Notes: generated from the sequence alone by a model not told the origin. 48,420 nt of DNA from an uncultured Lachnospiraceae bacterium (GCA_910586555.1 CAJUJY010000029.1:1-48420), one strand, 5' to 3'. Shown: positions 22,941 through 32,502, counted from the stretch's first letter. Numbers and translations are program-made.

Positions 22941-25900
22941 ATGTTAAATATGAGTTTTATTGCCATATTAGGGATTATTGGAATGTATGCCTGTTATAAA
23001 CCTGTCTGTGGCTATTTAAGGCATAGTAACAGCCAGGCAGGAAAGAAAAGTACCATGGCAGGTGCCATTGCACAGGATAAGGATAAAAGCATAGGTTTTT
23101 CTATATTTATTGCAATTTTTGTGGCGGCTTTTTTAACAAGGATTGTAGCAGCATTAATGTACCGTGGATATGAAGTTGATATTAACTGTTTTATATCCTG
23201 GAGTGATATGGTATTTAATGATGGTTTTGGTGCGTTTTACAAATCAGAAAGCTTTACAGACTACCCACCTGGATATATGTATATTTTATATATTATAGGT
23301 GCAATACGTTCACTTTTTGGCATGGCATGGGATTCAGCAGCAAGTACCCTTATGGTAAAACTTCCTGGCATTATTGCTGATATGGCTTCAGGGTGGCTTA
23401 TATACCATATTGCCTCAAGGCGCATAAAAGAAACTGGTGCAGCAATGCTGTCTGCATTATACTTATTCTGCCCTGCTGTTATTTTAGATAGTGCAGTATG
23501 GGGACAGACTGATGCGGTATTTACATTCTGTGTGGCACTTATGTGTTATTTTGTAACTGAAAGAAAACTTATACCAGCTTACTTTATATTTTCGGCTGGC
23601 ATATTGATAAAACCACAGACACTTATATTTACACCTGTACTTATATGCGGTATAATTGACCAGGTATTTTTAGAAGATTTTAACTGGAACAAGTTTTTTA
23701 AAAACCTGGGCTTTGGCATTGCTGCAATACTTTTAATAGGGCTTTTAATGATGCCATATGGCTTTAGTGATGCATTTGCACAGTATACAGAAACGCTTGG
23801 TTCATATGAATATGCATCTGTAAATGCCTATAATATATGGACGCTTATGGGGCTTAACTGGGCAGGGCAGGACGGTTACCTTATAGGGCTTACCTATAAA
23901 ACATGGGGCATGGCAGCTATTGTATTAATAGTGGTACTTTCGCTGGTTATAAGCCTGCGCTGCAAGAAAAGCCCTTCAAAATATTATTTTATTGGTGCAT
24001 TTATAGTTACATGTGTATTTATGTTTTCAGTACGTATGCATGAAAGATATATTTTCCCGGCGATGCTGCTTTTAATAATGTGCTATGGTGTGAGGCAGCG
24101 CAAGGAAATATATATACTTTATACTATTTTATCTGCAATGGCATTTTATAATATAGTACATGTACTGCTGTTTTATGATGCAAATAATTTTAACAGGCTT
24201 GAGCCAGCAACTATATTAATTTCTGCCGGTATGCTTATTACAGTGGTTTATATGTTTTATGTTACATTTAAATATTACTTTGATTATACACCACAGGAAA
24301 ATGAACAGAAAGAAATTGCTGCCCAGATACAGGCAGGAAATACAAAAAAAGAAAAACAGAAGGGCAGGAAAAACCCAGTACATGCTTCTTCTGTGCTTGC
24401 AAAGATGGAAAAGGCAGATTATATTGCAATGTTTACTATTATGGCAATATATACAGTTATAGCATTTATGCGCCTTGGGCATATGGAGGCTCCGGAAACA
24501 AACTATTCTGTTATTAAGGAAGGGGAGATATTCCTTGATATGGGGCAGGAAATGGCCATAACAGATATGTGGGATTTCCTGGGATATAAAAATAACCCCA
24601 CATATTATATAGAATATTCTGCTGATGGCAACAACTGGACAACACTTTGTGGTGAAGGTTCAGAGTGGGATGCAGGATCTGTATTTGCCTGGAACCAGAA
24701 GACCCTTGGCATAACTGCAAGGTATATAAAAATTTCGGTTGCTGCTAATAACTGGGAAGACAGCATACATGAGCTTGTATTTACAGATGATGGCGGCAAC
24801 CAGGTGCTTCCTGCCAACTATAAAGAATATGAGGCACTTTTTGATGAGCAGGATATGTTTGAAGGAAGGAAGAGCAATTTAAACAGCACATATTTTGATG
24901 AGATTTACCATGCAAGGACAGCATATGAAATGATCCATGGGCTGTACTGTTATGAAAACACACACCCGCCTCTTGGCAAGATTTTTATGGCATGTGGCGT
25001 GCTTATATTTGGAATGAACCCGTTTGGCTGGAGGTTTGCAGGTACATTATTTGGTGTGCTTATGATTCCTGCAATATACAACCTGGCTAAAAAATTCTTT
25101 AAAGAAACATGGATTTCAATAGTTACTACGCTTTTATTTACATTTGATTTTATGCATTTTGTGCAAACCCGTATAGCTACTATTGATGTATTTGTTACAT
25201 TATTTATAATATTATCATATTATTTTATGTACTGTTATACAAAATACAGCTTTTATGATACAGACCTTAAAAAGACGTTTATACCGCTTGGGCTTTGTGG
25301 CATAACTATGGGAATTGGATGGGCAAGCAAATGGACAGGCATTTATTCATCCGCAGGGCTTTGCATAATATTCTTTGCAGTGATGCTTAAAAGGTTCAGG
25401 GAGTATATATATGCATGTAATTACCCGAAAGGTGTTACAGAGGGCATAGAGCATGGGTATATTGTTGAAAATTTCCACAAGAAATTTTTTAAAACCATTG
25501 GCTTTTGCTGTATTTTCTTTATAGCAGTACCTGTGGTAATATATTTATTGTCATATATACCATTTAATGATGGTACTGACAGGGGGCTTATTGAAAAGGT
25601 AATAGAAGCGCAGAAAACAATGTTTAATTACCACTCACAGCTTACAGACGGGCATGATTATTCGTCAAAGTGGTACCAGTGGCCAATAATGTACCGTCCT
25701 ATGTGGTATTATGACGGCACAGTTTCTGAAACATTAAGGGAAGGCATAAGTGCATTCGGCAACCCGCTTGTATGGTGGGCAGGCATACCAGCATTTGTAT
25801 ATATGCTTTACCTTATATTTAAGGAAAAGGATAAAAAGGCTGCTTTTATTTCTGTGGGATATCTGTCACAGTATGTACCGTGGTTTTTTGTAACAAGGAC

Positions 25901-26141
25901 AGTATTTATATACCATTATTTCCCAAGCGTTCCATTTATAACAATTATGCTTGGATATAGTTTTTATAAAGTGGTGCAGAAACACCCTCTGGCAAAGAAA
26001 GCTGTATATATTTATGTTGCAATGGCTATAGGGCTCTTTATACTGTTCTATCCTGTACTTTCAGGAAAGGCAATAAACCCGCAGTTTGCTGTAAGGTGGC
26101 TTAAATGGTTTGAAAGCTGGGTACTGCTCCGTACATGGTAA
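22941..26141 (+). CDS. Double GT-C membrane glycosyltransferase (GT39/PMT-like) with discoidin-like insert
   Basis: The 1066-residue product has roughly twenty transmembrane segments. The first half (about 50-450) looks like a GT-C mannosyltransferase module, with an acidic lumenal loop near YEVDINCFISW and the DYPPGYMY motif. A basic cytoplasmic linker (about 455-490) follows. Residues about 515-630 form a beta-rich F5/8-type (discoidin-like) domain. The last part (about 650-1066) is PMT/GT39-like with FDEIYHARTAYEMIHG (the DE motif) and ENTHPPLGK. GT39 enzymes move mannose or similar sugars from a polyprenyl phosphate donor to proteins or glycans outside the membrane. Whether both GT-C modules are active is unknown. 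GGAG about 10 nt upstream precedes the ATG. Confidence 0.82.
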   Translation: MLNMSFIAILGIIGMYACYKPVCGYLRHSNSQAGKKSTMAGAIAQDKDKSIGFSIFIAIFVAAFLTRIVAALMYRGYEVDINCFISWSDMVFNDGFGAFYKSESFTDYPPGYMYILYIIGAIRSLFGMAWDSAASTLMVKLPGIIADMASGWLIYHIASRRIKETGAAMLSALYLFCPAVILDSAVWGQTDAVFTFCVALMCYFVTERKLIPAYFIFSAGILIKPQTLIFTPVLICGIIDQVFLEDFNWNKFFKNLGFGIAAILLIGLLMMPYGFSDAFAQYTETLGSYEYASVNAYNIWTLMGLNWAGQDGYLIGLTYKTWGMAAIVLIVVLSLVISLRCKKSPSKYYFIGAFIVTCVFMFSVRMHERYIFPAMLLLIMCYGVRQRKEIYILYTILSAMAFYNIVHVLLFYDANNFNRLEPATILISAGMLITVVYMFYVTFKYYFDYTPQENEQKEIAAQIQAGNTKKEKQKGRKNPVHASSVLAKMEKADYIAMFTIMAIYTVIAFMRLGHMEAPETNYSVIKEGEIFLDMGQEMAITDMWDFLGYKNNPTYYIEYSADGNNWTTLCGEGSEWDAGSVFAWNQKTLGITARYIKISVAANNWEDSIHELVFTDDGGNQVLPANYKEYEALFDEQDMFEGRKSNLNSTYFDEIYHARTAYEMIHGLYCYENTHPPLGKIFMACGVLIFGMNPFGWRFAGTLFGVLMIPAIYNLAKKFFKETWISIVTTLLFTFDFMHFVQTRIATIDVFVTLFIILSYYFMYCYTKYSFYDTDLKKTFIPLGLCGITMGIGWASKWTGIYSSAGLCIIFFAVMLKRFREYIYACNYPKGVTEGIEHGYIVENFHKKFFKTIGFCCIFFIAVPVVIYLLSYIPFNDGTDRGLIEKVIEAQKTMFNYHSQLTDGHDYSSKWYQWPIMYRPMWYYDGTVSETLREGISAFGNPLVWWAGIPAFVYMLYLIFKEKDKKAAFISVGYLSQYVPWFFVTRTVFIYHYFPSVPFITIMLGYSFYKVVQKHPLAKKAVYIYVAMAIGLFILFYPVLSGKAINPQFAVRWLKWFESWVLLRTW

Positions 26142-26183
26142 GAAAACTGGAACTAAATATTAAATATGAAAGGATAAAGGGTT

Positions 26184-27671
26184 ATGGATATATCAATGAC
26201 AAAGTGTATACGGGAGTTAAACAGGAACCGTAATACAGAAGAAATGCTTGCAGAATATGTAAAGCAGGGCAGGAATTACTACGGCAGCCATGCATGTTAT
26301 AAGCTTGCACTGGAGTATTATATGTTTTATGAAAATATATCAGAGGAGGCAGGCCCGTTAGATGGTGACGAGGAAAAAATTCTAGGGGATATTAACAGTA
26401 TTATAAGCAGGTTTTTTAATGAAAATTTAAACAAGGAAGAATGTATATGCCTTGCAGAAGGACTTCTGGAACTCAGGAAGGGCATTACTGGCAGGATGCA
26501 GGTAATTTCTGCATATATTGACTGTTTTTCTGTGTATGAGTATATTTTAAACCGTCTTGAATACCGCTTTATAGAAATGGGGGACATGCCAGATGACACT
26601 AGTTTTACAGAAGAAGTTGTAAACTTTATATTTAGCAATAATGATAATGCAGCTATTAATGAAAAGGTACGTTTTGTAATGGGACAGCTTCCAATGAGAA
26701 TGTTGCGCAGCAAGTATTTTGATGTTATAAAGGAAAGCGTTTCTATTTATAAAGGAAGTGATTTAAATTCCCTTGAAGGATTTGAATATATGTTCCGTAC
26801 TAATGCAATGTTATATAAAGATGAAAATATGGACATATATTTTACAAGGTTCAAAAAGCCGCTTGAAGAACTTAAAAATGCTGCTTTTGAAAATGTAGAC
26901 AGAAAGCAGTATAAAGTTTATAATGATATAACAGATGATAGTACTTATGAACTGCTTAAGCTGTCGGATTTATACATTCTTTTTGGGGAAATAGTGAACC
27001 TTTTGTATACAGTGGTTTCAGTGGCAGCATATACCAAGGAGGAGGACAGGGCAGCAGATAAAACCCTTGGTGTTGCAGCTACTATTATAAAAGGAATAAA
27101 TGAACTGTTTACAGGCAAAAAGACAGATATATGGAAGCTTTCTGATACACCTTTAGAGAATAAGGAGGACATGCTTTCATGGCTTTCAGGGCTTATTGAT
27201 GAACTGGAAGGGAAACAGGAAACAATAAGTGAAATCCTTGATATGGCAGAGGCAGCACTTCCACAGGTTAATGAAGTACATGGCAAAACAATAGAAAACC
27301 TTGGGCTTTCGGAAGACTTTGCCTTGCTTTCAAGGCTTTCACTCCTTAATTCTAACAGCACATTTGCAGAGCTTGGCATAGGCGGAGGAAACAGTGCAGG
27401 GACTGTGGAAGTAACACAGGATATGGCAGATGAAGTGTCTGGAAGGCTTATAAGTGAAGTAAAAGCTTTGTTTAAAGATACAAGCCGTATATTAAGAAGG
27501 GCAATAATGGCAAATACACTTGAAAAAATACCTGTATTCTTTAACACGCCACAGGAAGTTTCAGATTATATTTATGCATCACTTTCACAATGTGATGATG
27601 AAGCCGAAAAGTATGCTTCCAAGGAAATTATCAGGGATGAAATGGAAGAATATAAAGCATTTCAAAAATAA
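26184..27671 (+). CDS. Unknown 495-residue helical protein
   Basis: Not recognised. It is an acidic, mostly helical soluble protein without signal peptide, membrane segment or nucleotide-binding loop. The middle (about 150-320) and C-terminal (about 410-495) parts are predicted helical bundles. A short Gly/Ser-rich segment (ELGIGGGNSAG, near 395) separates them. It starts 42 bp after the glycosyltransferase stop, with AAAGG upstream, and is followed 54 bp later by another unknown gene. Position in an envelope operon suggests a cytoplasmic accessory of the glycosyltransferase or the rhomboid-like protein; this is inference only. Confidence 0.7.
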   Translation: MDISMTKCIRELNRNRNTEEMLAEYVKQGRNYYGSHACYKLALEYYMFYENISEEAGPLDGDEEKILGDINSIISRFFNENLNKEECICLAEGLLELRKGITGRMQVISAYIDCFSVYEYILNRLEYRFIEMGDMPDDTSFTEEVVNFIFSNNDNAAINEKVRFVMGQLPMRMLRSKYFDVIKESVSIYKGSDLNSLEGFEYMFRTNAMLYKDENMDIYFTRFKKPLEELKNAAFENVDRKQYKVYNDITDDSTYELLKLSDLYILFGEIVNLLYTVVSVAAYTKEEDRAADKTLGVAATIIKGINELFTGKKTDIWKLSDTPLENKEDMLSWLSGLIDELEGKQETISEILDMAEAALPQVNEVHGKTIENLGLSEDFALLSRLSLLNSNSTFAELGIGGGNSAGTVEVTQDMADEVSGRLISEVKALFKDTSRILRRAIMANTLEKIPVFFNTPQEVSDYIYASLSQCDDEAEKYASKEIIRDEMEEYKAFQK

Positions 27672-27725
27672 GCAGGAAAAACTTCCTGCTGCCACTGCAT
27701 ACCAGTATAAGAAAGGACAGAAGGC

Positions 27726-28043
27726 ATGTTTGTCTGGAATAAAAAAATGTATATGGACAGAAAAGTAAGAAAAAAGCCTGCCAGGTACAAAAAGCTTGCA
27801 TGCAGGAAGAAGTCTTTAAAGCAGTGCTTTTGCATTACATTTCCTGCTAATGGTGTAAATATTATGGATATTTATTCTTCAAAAGAACCATGGTTTAAAT
27901 ACAGGGCAGCGGCAGGCATTGAAATAATAGGCATGGCATCATGCAGGGAAGCTGCATTACAGCTTGTGGCAGAAATGGCACAGGATATTTATAAAAAGTA
28001 TGGGGATATCTCCCCAGGGCTTGTAAGGGAATTTTTTGCATAA
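27726..28043 (+). CDS. Unknown basic 105-residue protein
   Basis: Not recognised. The first 35 residues are strongly basic (MFVWNKKMYMDRKVRKKPAR then KKLACRKKSLK); the remainder is a neutral helical or alpha-beta part ending GDISPGLVREFFA. An AAAGGA-like site lies about 10 nt upstream. It sits 54 bp after the 495-residue gene and 21 bp before the DUF2953 gene, so it is probably part of the same transcript. The basic N-terminus could bind nucleic acid or phospholipid headgroups. Confidence 0.5.
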   Translation: MFVWNKKMYMDRKVRKKPARYKKLACRKKSLKQCFCITFPANGVNIMDIYSSKEPWFKYRAAAGIEIIGMASCREAALQLVAEMAQDIYKKYGDISPGLVREFFA

Positions 28044-28064
28044 GCAGGAAGGGAGGCAGGTATA

Positions 28065-29165
28065 TTGGCGGCTTTAATAGCAATGGTTTTATTAACAGTT
28101 TTAAAAGCAGTTTTATTCCTGCTTCTTGTGGTTATACTGGTTATTATGCTTGTTTTATGCCTTGTGCTTTTTACACCATTAAAATATAATATATATGCAG
28201 AAAAATATAATACCACCAGGGCAGAAGGCAGGTTTTCATGGCTTCTTGGGATAGTAAAGGTTTCGTTTTTATATGATAATGGTGAGGGCAGTTATAAATT
28301 AAAAGTATTTGGGGCAGATTATAAGAAATTAGCAGGATTTTTTGCGGGATTTTCCAGGAAGAAAAAGAAAAAAGAATATAATTTAGAAGCTATGGAAGAT
28401 CCTGTACAAAACAGGGATAAAAACGGAAAGGACAATTATGAAGAGAAGAAAAAAGTTAAAAATTTTCCACAGGAGGAGGAGAAGCCACTTCTTAACAAAT
28501 TTAAAACGTCTTTCAAAGAAAATAAAACGCATAAGGATGAAGGCAAAGCGCCGCAGGAAGAAAAAGCAGGCATGGATAAAAAAGATAAAGAAACTGCTTG
28601 GAATAGTAAGAACAGTGGAACAGGTAAAGATAAAAGGGCCGGCAGCAGCATTATCAGTAATATCCGCATTTTTTGGAAAAAAATAAAATCCCTGCCGGAG
28701 GAAATAAAAAATATTTTTAATAAGATTAAAAAGAACATAAAAACATTTAAGAAAAAAGCCAGTAACATACAAAATACAGTACATGGCATGAAAGGAAAGT
28801 TTAACAGGGTAAAGGAATTTATCCTTTCTGAAGTTACAAAAAACATGTTAGACATTACAAAGGATAAAATATTTTATCTGTTAAAAAAGATAAAGCCACG
28901 CAAGATAAAAAGTGATATAGTATTTGGGACTGGTGATCCATGCCAGACAGGGTATATTACAGGACTTTGTGCTGTGTATATGGCTGTGTCAGGCACATTT
29001 TTTAATATAACACCAGATTTTGAAAATAAAATCCTTAAAGGCAGGATTTCTGTTTCAGGGCATATACGGGCTTCTTCCCTGGCATTTGCTGTTTTAAGGG
29101 TAATTATAAGTAATGAATGGAAAAGCTTTTATAAAGAAGCGGTAAAAATTAAGGAGGAATTTTAA
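28065..29165 (+). CDS. DUF2953 (YtfI-like) protein
   Basis: The 366-residue product starts with one long hydrophobic segment (about residues 8-40) and then LFTPLKYNIYAEKYNTTRAE, the usual DUF2953 entry. It continues to a Lys-rich, poorly conserved middle (about 100-235). The conserved end is DIVFGTGDPCQTGYITGL and VSGHIRASSLAFAVLRVI. The gene starts with TTG at 28065, supported by GGGAGG 8 nt upstream. DUF2953 genes nearly always precede gerW/ytfJ in Firmicutes, and here the next ATG follows the stop with no gap. The role is poorly defined; sporulation is the established context for the pair. Confidence 0.82.
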   Translation: MAALIAMVLLTVLKAVLFLLLVVILVIMLVLCLVLFTPLKYNIYAEKYNTTRAEGRFSWLLGIVKVSFLYDNGEGSYKLKVFGADYKKLAGFFAGFSRKKKKKEYNLEAMEDPVQNRDKNGKDNYEEKKKVKNFPQEEEKPLLNKFKTSFKENKTHKDEGKAPQEEKAGMDKKDKETAWNSKNSGTGKDKRAGSSIISNIRIFWKKIKSLPEEIKNIFNKIKKNIKTFKKKASNIQNTVHGMKGKFNRVKEFILSEVTKNMLDITKDKIFYLLKKIKPRKIKSDIVFGTGDPCQTGYITGLCAVYMAVSGTFFNITPDFENKILKGRISVSGHIRASSLAFAVLRVIISNEWKSFYKEAVKIKEEF

Positions 29166-29591
29166 ATGGGAGATTTCAGTTCAACAGTCCAGTCTTTATT
29201 TAAGGGCATGGATGGTTTTCTTACAACTAAGACAGTAGTAGGTGATGCAGTAAAATTTGATGATGGTACAATAATACTTCCGCTTGTTGATGTAAGCTTT
29301 GGTGTGGCAGCAGGGGCATTTTCAGAGCCTGGTAAAAAAGAAAACGGTGCAGGCGGCATGGGAGGCAAAGTACAGCCAAGTGCAATACTTGTAATAAAAG
29401 ACGGGCAGTCAAAACTTGTTAATGTAAAGAACCAGGATGGAATTACAAAAATACTTGATATGGTGCCTGAACTTATAGATAAGTATGGCAAAAAGAAAAA
29501 GAACCAGGAAGCAGACGGGGAAGAATATGGCTATGATGATTATGATGAGGAATATGACGGGGAAGAATACGGGGAGGAAGAGGAACAGTAA
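29166..29591 (+). CDS. GerW/YtfJ family sporulation protein
   Basis: The 141-residue product matches YtfJ/GerW: VVGDAVKFDDGTIILPLVDV, VSFGVAAGAF, and QPSAILVIKDGQSKLVNV. The Gly/Ala-rich loop before the last segment (GGMGGK) is typical. In Bacillus subtilis GerW is made in the forespore and is needed for the cortex lytic enzyme SleB to work. The tail after residue 110 is rich in Glu, Asp, Tyr and Gly and looks disordered. AAGGAGG overlaps the end of the DUF2953 gene. A family-2 repeat begins 5 bp after the stop, so no ordinary terminator is present. Confidence 0.88.
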   Translation: MGDFSSTVQSLFKGMDGFLTTKTVVGDAVKFDDGTIILPLVDVSFGVAAGAFSEPGKKENGAGGMGGKVQPSAILVIKDGQSKLVNVKNQDGITKILDMVPELIDKYGKKKKNQEADGEEYGYDDYDEEYDGEEYGEEEEQ

Positions 29592-29595
29592 CAGT

Positions 29596-30023
29596 ATTAT
29601 GCCCTGGCAGTTCCAAAGTGTCCCATGAACAACCTGCTTGCGCTTGGACGTCACCCGCAACGGCGCATAAAACCTGAAAAGACCAGGTTTAAACGCCGGC
29701 GGTCCCTTTACAAATCTGCAGCTTGTTCATTGGAAGCACATTTGGAACTTGCCAGGTAATATACGTTTTGGCAGTTTATAAAAATATTTTCTGTAAAAGG
29801 CACTATAGCGCCACCAGTGCCTGGGTCTGGTAGTTTTACAGACCCTATGCACTGCTAACACTATATATAGTGTTGTGCGCCTATCGTAGTGGGAACGTGC
29901 CTGCTACAGAAAATATATAAAACTGCTGCATGTACACAACCTTTAGTATATACACAACCCCAATGCAGGATAACTATAAATTATCTTTTGTTTACACATA
30001 ATTAAAAGTTTATGAAACGGACG
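29596..30023. repeat. Family-2 palindromic element, copy 2 (left end missing)
   Basis: It begins TATTATGCCCTGGCAGTTCC at the module edge, 5 bp after the gerW stop, and runs to AAAGTTTATGAAACGGACG, the right terminal sequence. It has one stem-loop module (29596-29761). The inner ATGCTTCAAA hairpin is replaced by a short AAAAGA loop, leaving ACCTG/CAGGT closed by GGCG/CGCC. It also carries a hairpin segment GGTCTG...CAGACC and the palindrome ACACTATATATAGTGT, both shared with copy 3 but absent from copy 1. Confidence 0.85.
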
Positions 30024-30069
30024 TGCTTTTCATGTTTTATTTTATATAAAAACAAGGAGGATATAAAAG

Positions 30070-30858
30070 GTGGAAAGGTGCAGGTTGTTTTTATTTGATT
30101 TAGACCAGACATTGCTTAGAAGTGATAAAACAATTTCAGAAAGAACAATAAAGGCATTGCAGAAATGCCAGGAAAGGGGCATATTAACTGGGATTTCCAC
30201 ATCAAGGGCAGAACAGAATGTACTATCTTTTACAGAAAAAATAAAGCCGGATATATTAATTACAAGCGGAGGGGCACTTGTAAAATATAATAATGAATAC
30301 ATATATAAAGCCATGTTTATGGCAGAGGAAACAGGCCAGATGATTAAAACTGCAAGAAAGGTTTGCGGTAATGGCTGTGAAATAACAATAGATACTATAG
30401 ACGGACATTACTGGAATTATAAAACTGACCCAAAGAAACAGGATAAAACCTGGGGTGAAAGTATTTATACAGATTTTAGCAGTTTTAATAAAAGCTCGTT
30501 TAAGATGTGTGTAGAAATATTTGAAGAAAGCCAGGCAGAAAGGCTTAAGGCACTTTTAAAGGATTGTGACTGTATACGCTTTTCAGATGGTTACTGGTAT
30601 AAATTTACCAAAAAAACCGCCACAAAAGAAAATGCAATTATAAAAGCCTGTGCTGTATGTAAGATTAAAACAGGAGAAATAACAGCATTTGGTGATGACT
30701 ATGCAGATATAGGAATGTTAAAACTGTGCGGCATGGGAATTGCAATGGGAAATGCAATAAAAGAAGTTAAGGAAATAGCAGATCTGGTAATAGAAAGCAA
30801 TGATGAAGACGGGATTGCAAAATACCTGGAGAGTTTATTGCAGCAAATGGATTTATAA
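30070..30858 (+). CDS. Cof-type HAD phosphatase
   Basis: The 262-residue product begins MERCRLFLFDLDQTLLRSD; D10 and D12 of FDLDQT are the HAD nucleophile and acid/base. Other motifs are ISTSR (motif II-like), the cap region (about 85-180) of type C2B, and FGDDYADIGML near residue 215 (motif IV, metal-binding DD). These enzymes dephosphorylate small sugar phosphates, nucleotides or cofactors; the substrate is not predictable. The GTG start at 30070 has GGAGG 9 nt upstream. It is followed 14 bp later by the ATPase gene, so the two are likely co-transcribed. Confidence 0.85.
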   Translation: MERCRLFLFDLDQTLLRSDKTISERTIKALQKCQERGILTGISTSRAEQNVLSFTEKIKPDILITSGGALVKYNNEYIYKAMFMAEETGQMIKTARKVCGNGCEITIDTIDGHYWNYKTDPKKQDKTWGESIYTDFSSFNKSSFKMCVEIFEESQAERLKALLKDCDCIRFSDGYWYKFTKKTATKENAIIKACAVCKIKTGEITAFGDDYADIGMLKLCGMGIAMGNAIKEVKEIADLVIESNDEDGIAKYLESLLQQMDL

Positions 30859-30872
30859 TAAGGGGGTTATAT

Positions 30873-32456
30873 ATGCCAAAAAGTTTTAATATTACAGGGG
30901 TATGTATTCCAGAATTGCACTATATGGCAGACACAAGAAACCGTATTAATGAAATTACTGCTAATTATATTGAAAAGGGCTGTTATTTTACAATAAACCG
31001 CGCAAGGCAGTCTGGCAAGACTACAACTTTATATCTTTTAGAGAAACACCTACAGGAAAAGTATACTGTAATAAGGTTTAGTTTTGAAGCAGCAGATGAA
31101 TTATTTACTTCTTTATACAGTTTTGCAACAGGATTAATACAAATTACTAGTAATGAATTAAAAAGGCAAAAGGCAGATGAAAATATATTAAAGAAATGGC
31201 AGGAACCACTTTCAAAGGAATTTCCTTTTATTGGCTTAAGTACACGTATTACAGAATTATGCCAGAATAGCAGTAAAAAGATTGTGCTTATGATTGATGA
31301 AACAGATAAAAGTTCTGATAACCAGATATTTTTATCTTTTCTTGGACTTCTTAGAAATAAATACCTGGAACAACAACAGCAGAGGGATAATACTTTCCAC
31401 TCTGTTATACTTGCAGGCGTATATGATATTAAAAACTTAAAATTAAAACTCCACCCTGGTGAAGAACCTAAATATAACAGCCCGTGGAATATTGCTGCTG
31501 ATTTTACAATAGATATGTGCTTTAAACCAGATGAAATTGCAGGAATGATTTCCATGTATGAAGAAGACTTTAAAACTGGTATGGATATTAAAGCTTTAAG
31601 TAACTGGATATATGAATATACATCTGGTTATCCTTATATGGTTTCCTGTATCTGCCTGGTTTTAGATAAATACGTTGCTGGAAGCCAGGATTTCCCAGAA
31701 AAGAAAGATGCCTGGACAAAAGAAGGTTTTTTAAAAGCTGTGCGTATATTTTTACAAAGTTCTAATACACTTTTTGATGATATGGCTAAAAAACTTAATG
31801 AATTTCCAGTTTTAAAAGAACGTATAGGTGATATATTATTTTGTGGTGCACAGTATACATTTGAAGCAGACAGCCCCGTAATAAATACTGGAATAATGTT
31901 TGGTTTCCTTAAAAATTCTGGCAATATTGTTACTGTTGCGAACAGGATTTTTGAAACTAAAATATATAACATGCTGCTTTCTGAAAAAGAATTTGCACAA
32001 GGCATAAACTTTAAACATACAGGTAATATAAAACAGTTTATAAAAGAAGGCAGGCTTAATATGTACCTTGTAATGGAAAAATTCCTGGAATATTATGAAG
32101 AAATCTTTGGAAATACAAGTGAAAAATTTATTGAAAATGAAGGACGGCGTATATTTCTTATGTACTTGCGCCCTATAATAAATGGTTCTGGGAATTATTA
32201 TATTGAAGCCATGACCCGTGACCAGACCCGTACAGATGTAATTGTTGACTATGGAGGCCAGCGTTTTATAATAGAAATGAAACTCTGGCATGGAAAGGTT
32301 TATAATAGGCATGGTGAAGAACAGTTAATTAATTACCTGGATTATTACAAACAGGATACAGGTTATCTTTTAAGTTTTAACTTTAACAAACATAAAAAAA
32401 CTGGCATTAGTAAAATTGTAATTAATAATAAAACAATAGTGGAAACGGTAGTATAA
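30873..32456 (+). CDS. AAA-like ATPase with a PD-(D/E)XK-like C-terminal domain
   Basis: The 527-residue product has an N-terminal AAA-like domain: Walker A INRARQSGKTTT (K49) and Walker B KIVLMIDETDK (about 140-150). A winged-helix-like middle part follows. The C-terminal 110 residues include TRTDVIVDYGGQRFIIEMKLW, which fits the D...ExK core of PD-(D/E)XK nuclease-fold domains. Such AAA_35/AAA-ATPase-like proteins are numerous in gut Bacteroidetes and Clostridia, often as accessory genes of unknown role. AGGGGG before the ATG supports the start. No toxin, restriction or phage partner is adjacent, so a defence function is only a possibility. Confidence 0.75.
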   Translation: MPKSFNITGVCIPELHYMADTRNRINEITANYIEKGCYFTINRARQSGKTTTLYLLEKHLQEKYTVIRFSFEAADELFTSLYSFATGLIQITSNELKRQKADENILKKWQEPLSKEFPFIGLSTRITELCQNSSKKIVLMIDETDKSSDNQIFLSFLGLLRNKYLEQQQQRDNTFHSVILAGVYDIKNLKLKLHPGEEPKYNSPWNIAADFTIDMCFKPDEIAGMISMYEEDFKTGMDIKALSNWIYEYTSGYPYMVSCICLVLDKYVAGSQDFPEKKDAWTKEGFLKAVRIFLQSSNTLFDDMAKKLNEFPVLKERIGDILFCGAQYTFEADSPVINTGIMFGFLKNSGNIVTVANRIFETKIYNMLLSEKEFAQGINFKHTGNIKQFIKEGRLNMYLVMEKFLEYYEEIFGNTSEKFIENEGRRIFLMYLRPIINGSGNYYIEAMTRDQTRTDVIVDYGGQRFIIEMKLWHGKVYNRHGEEQLINYLDYYKQDTGYLLSFNFNKHKKTGISKIVINNKTIVETVV

Positions 32457-32502
32457 TTTAAATATCAAATATGGTTCTTTTGCAATAATTTGAAAAATTT
32501 TC

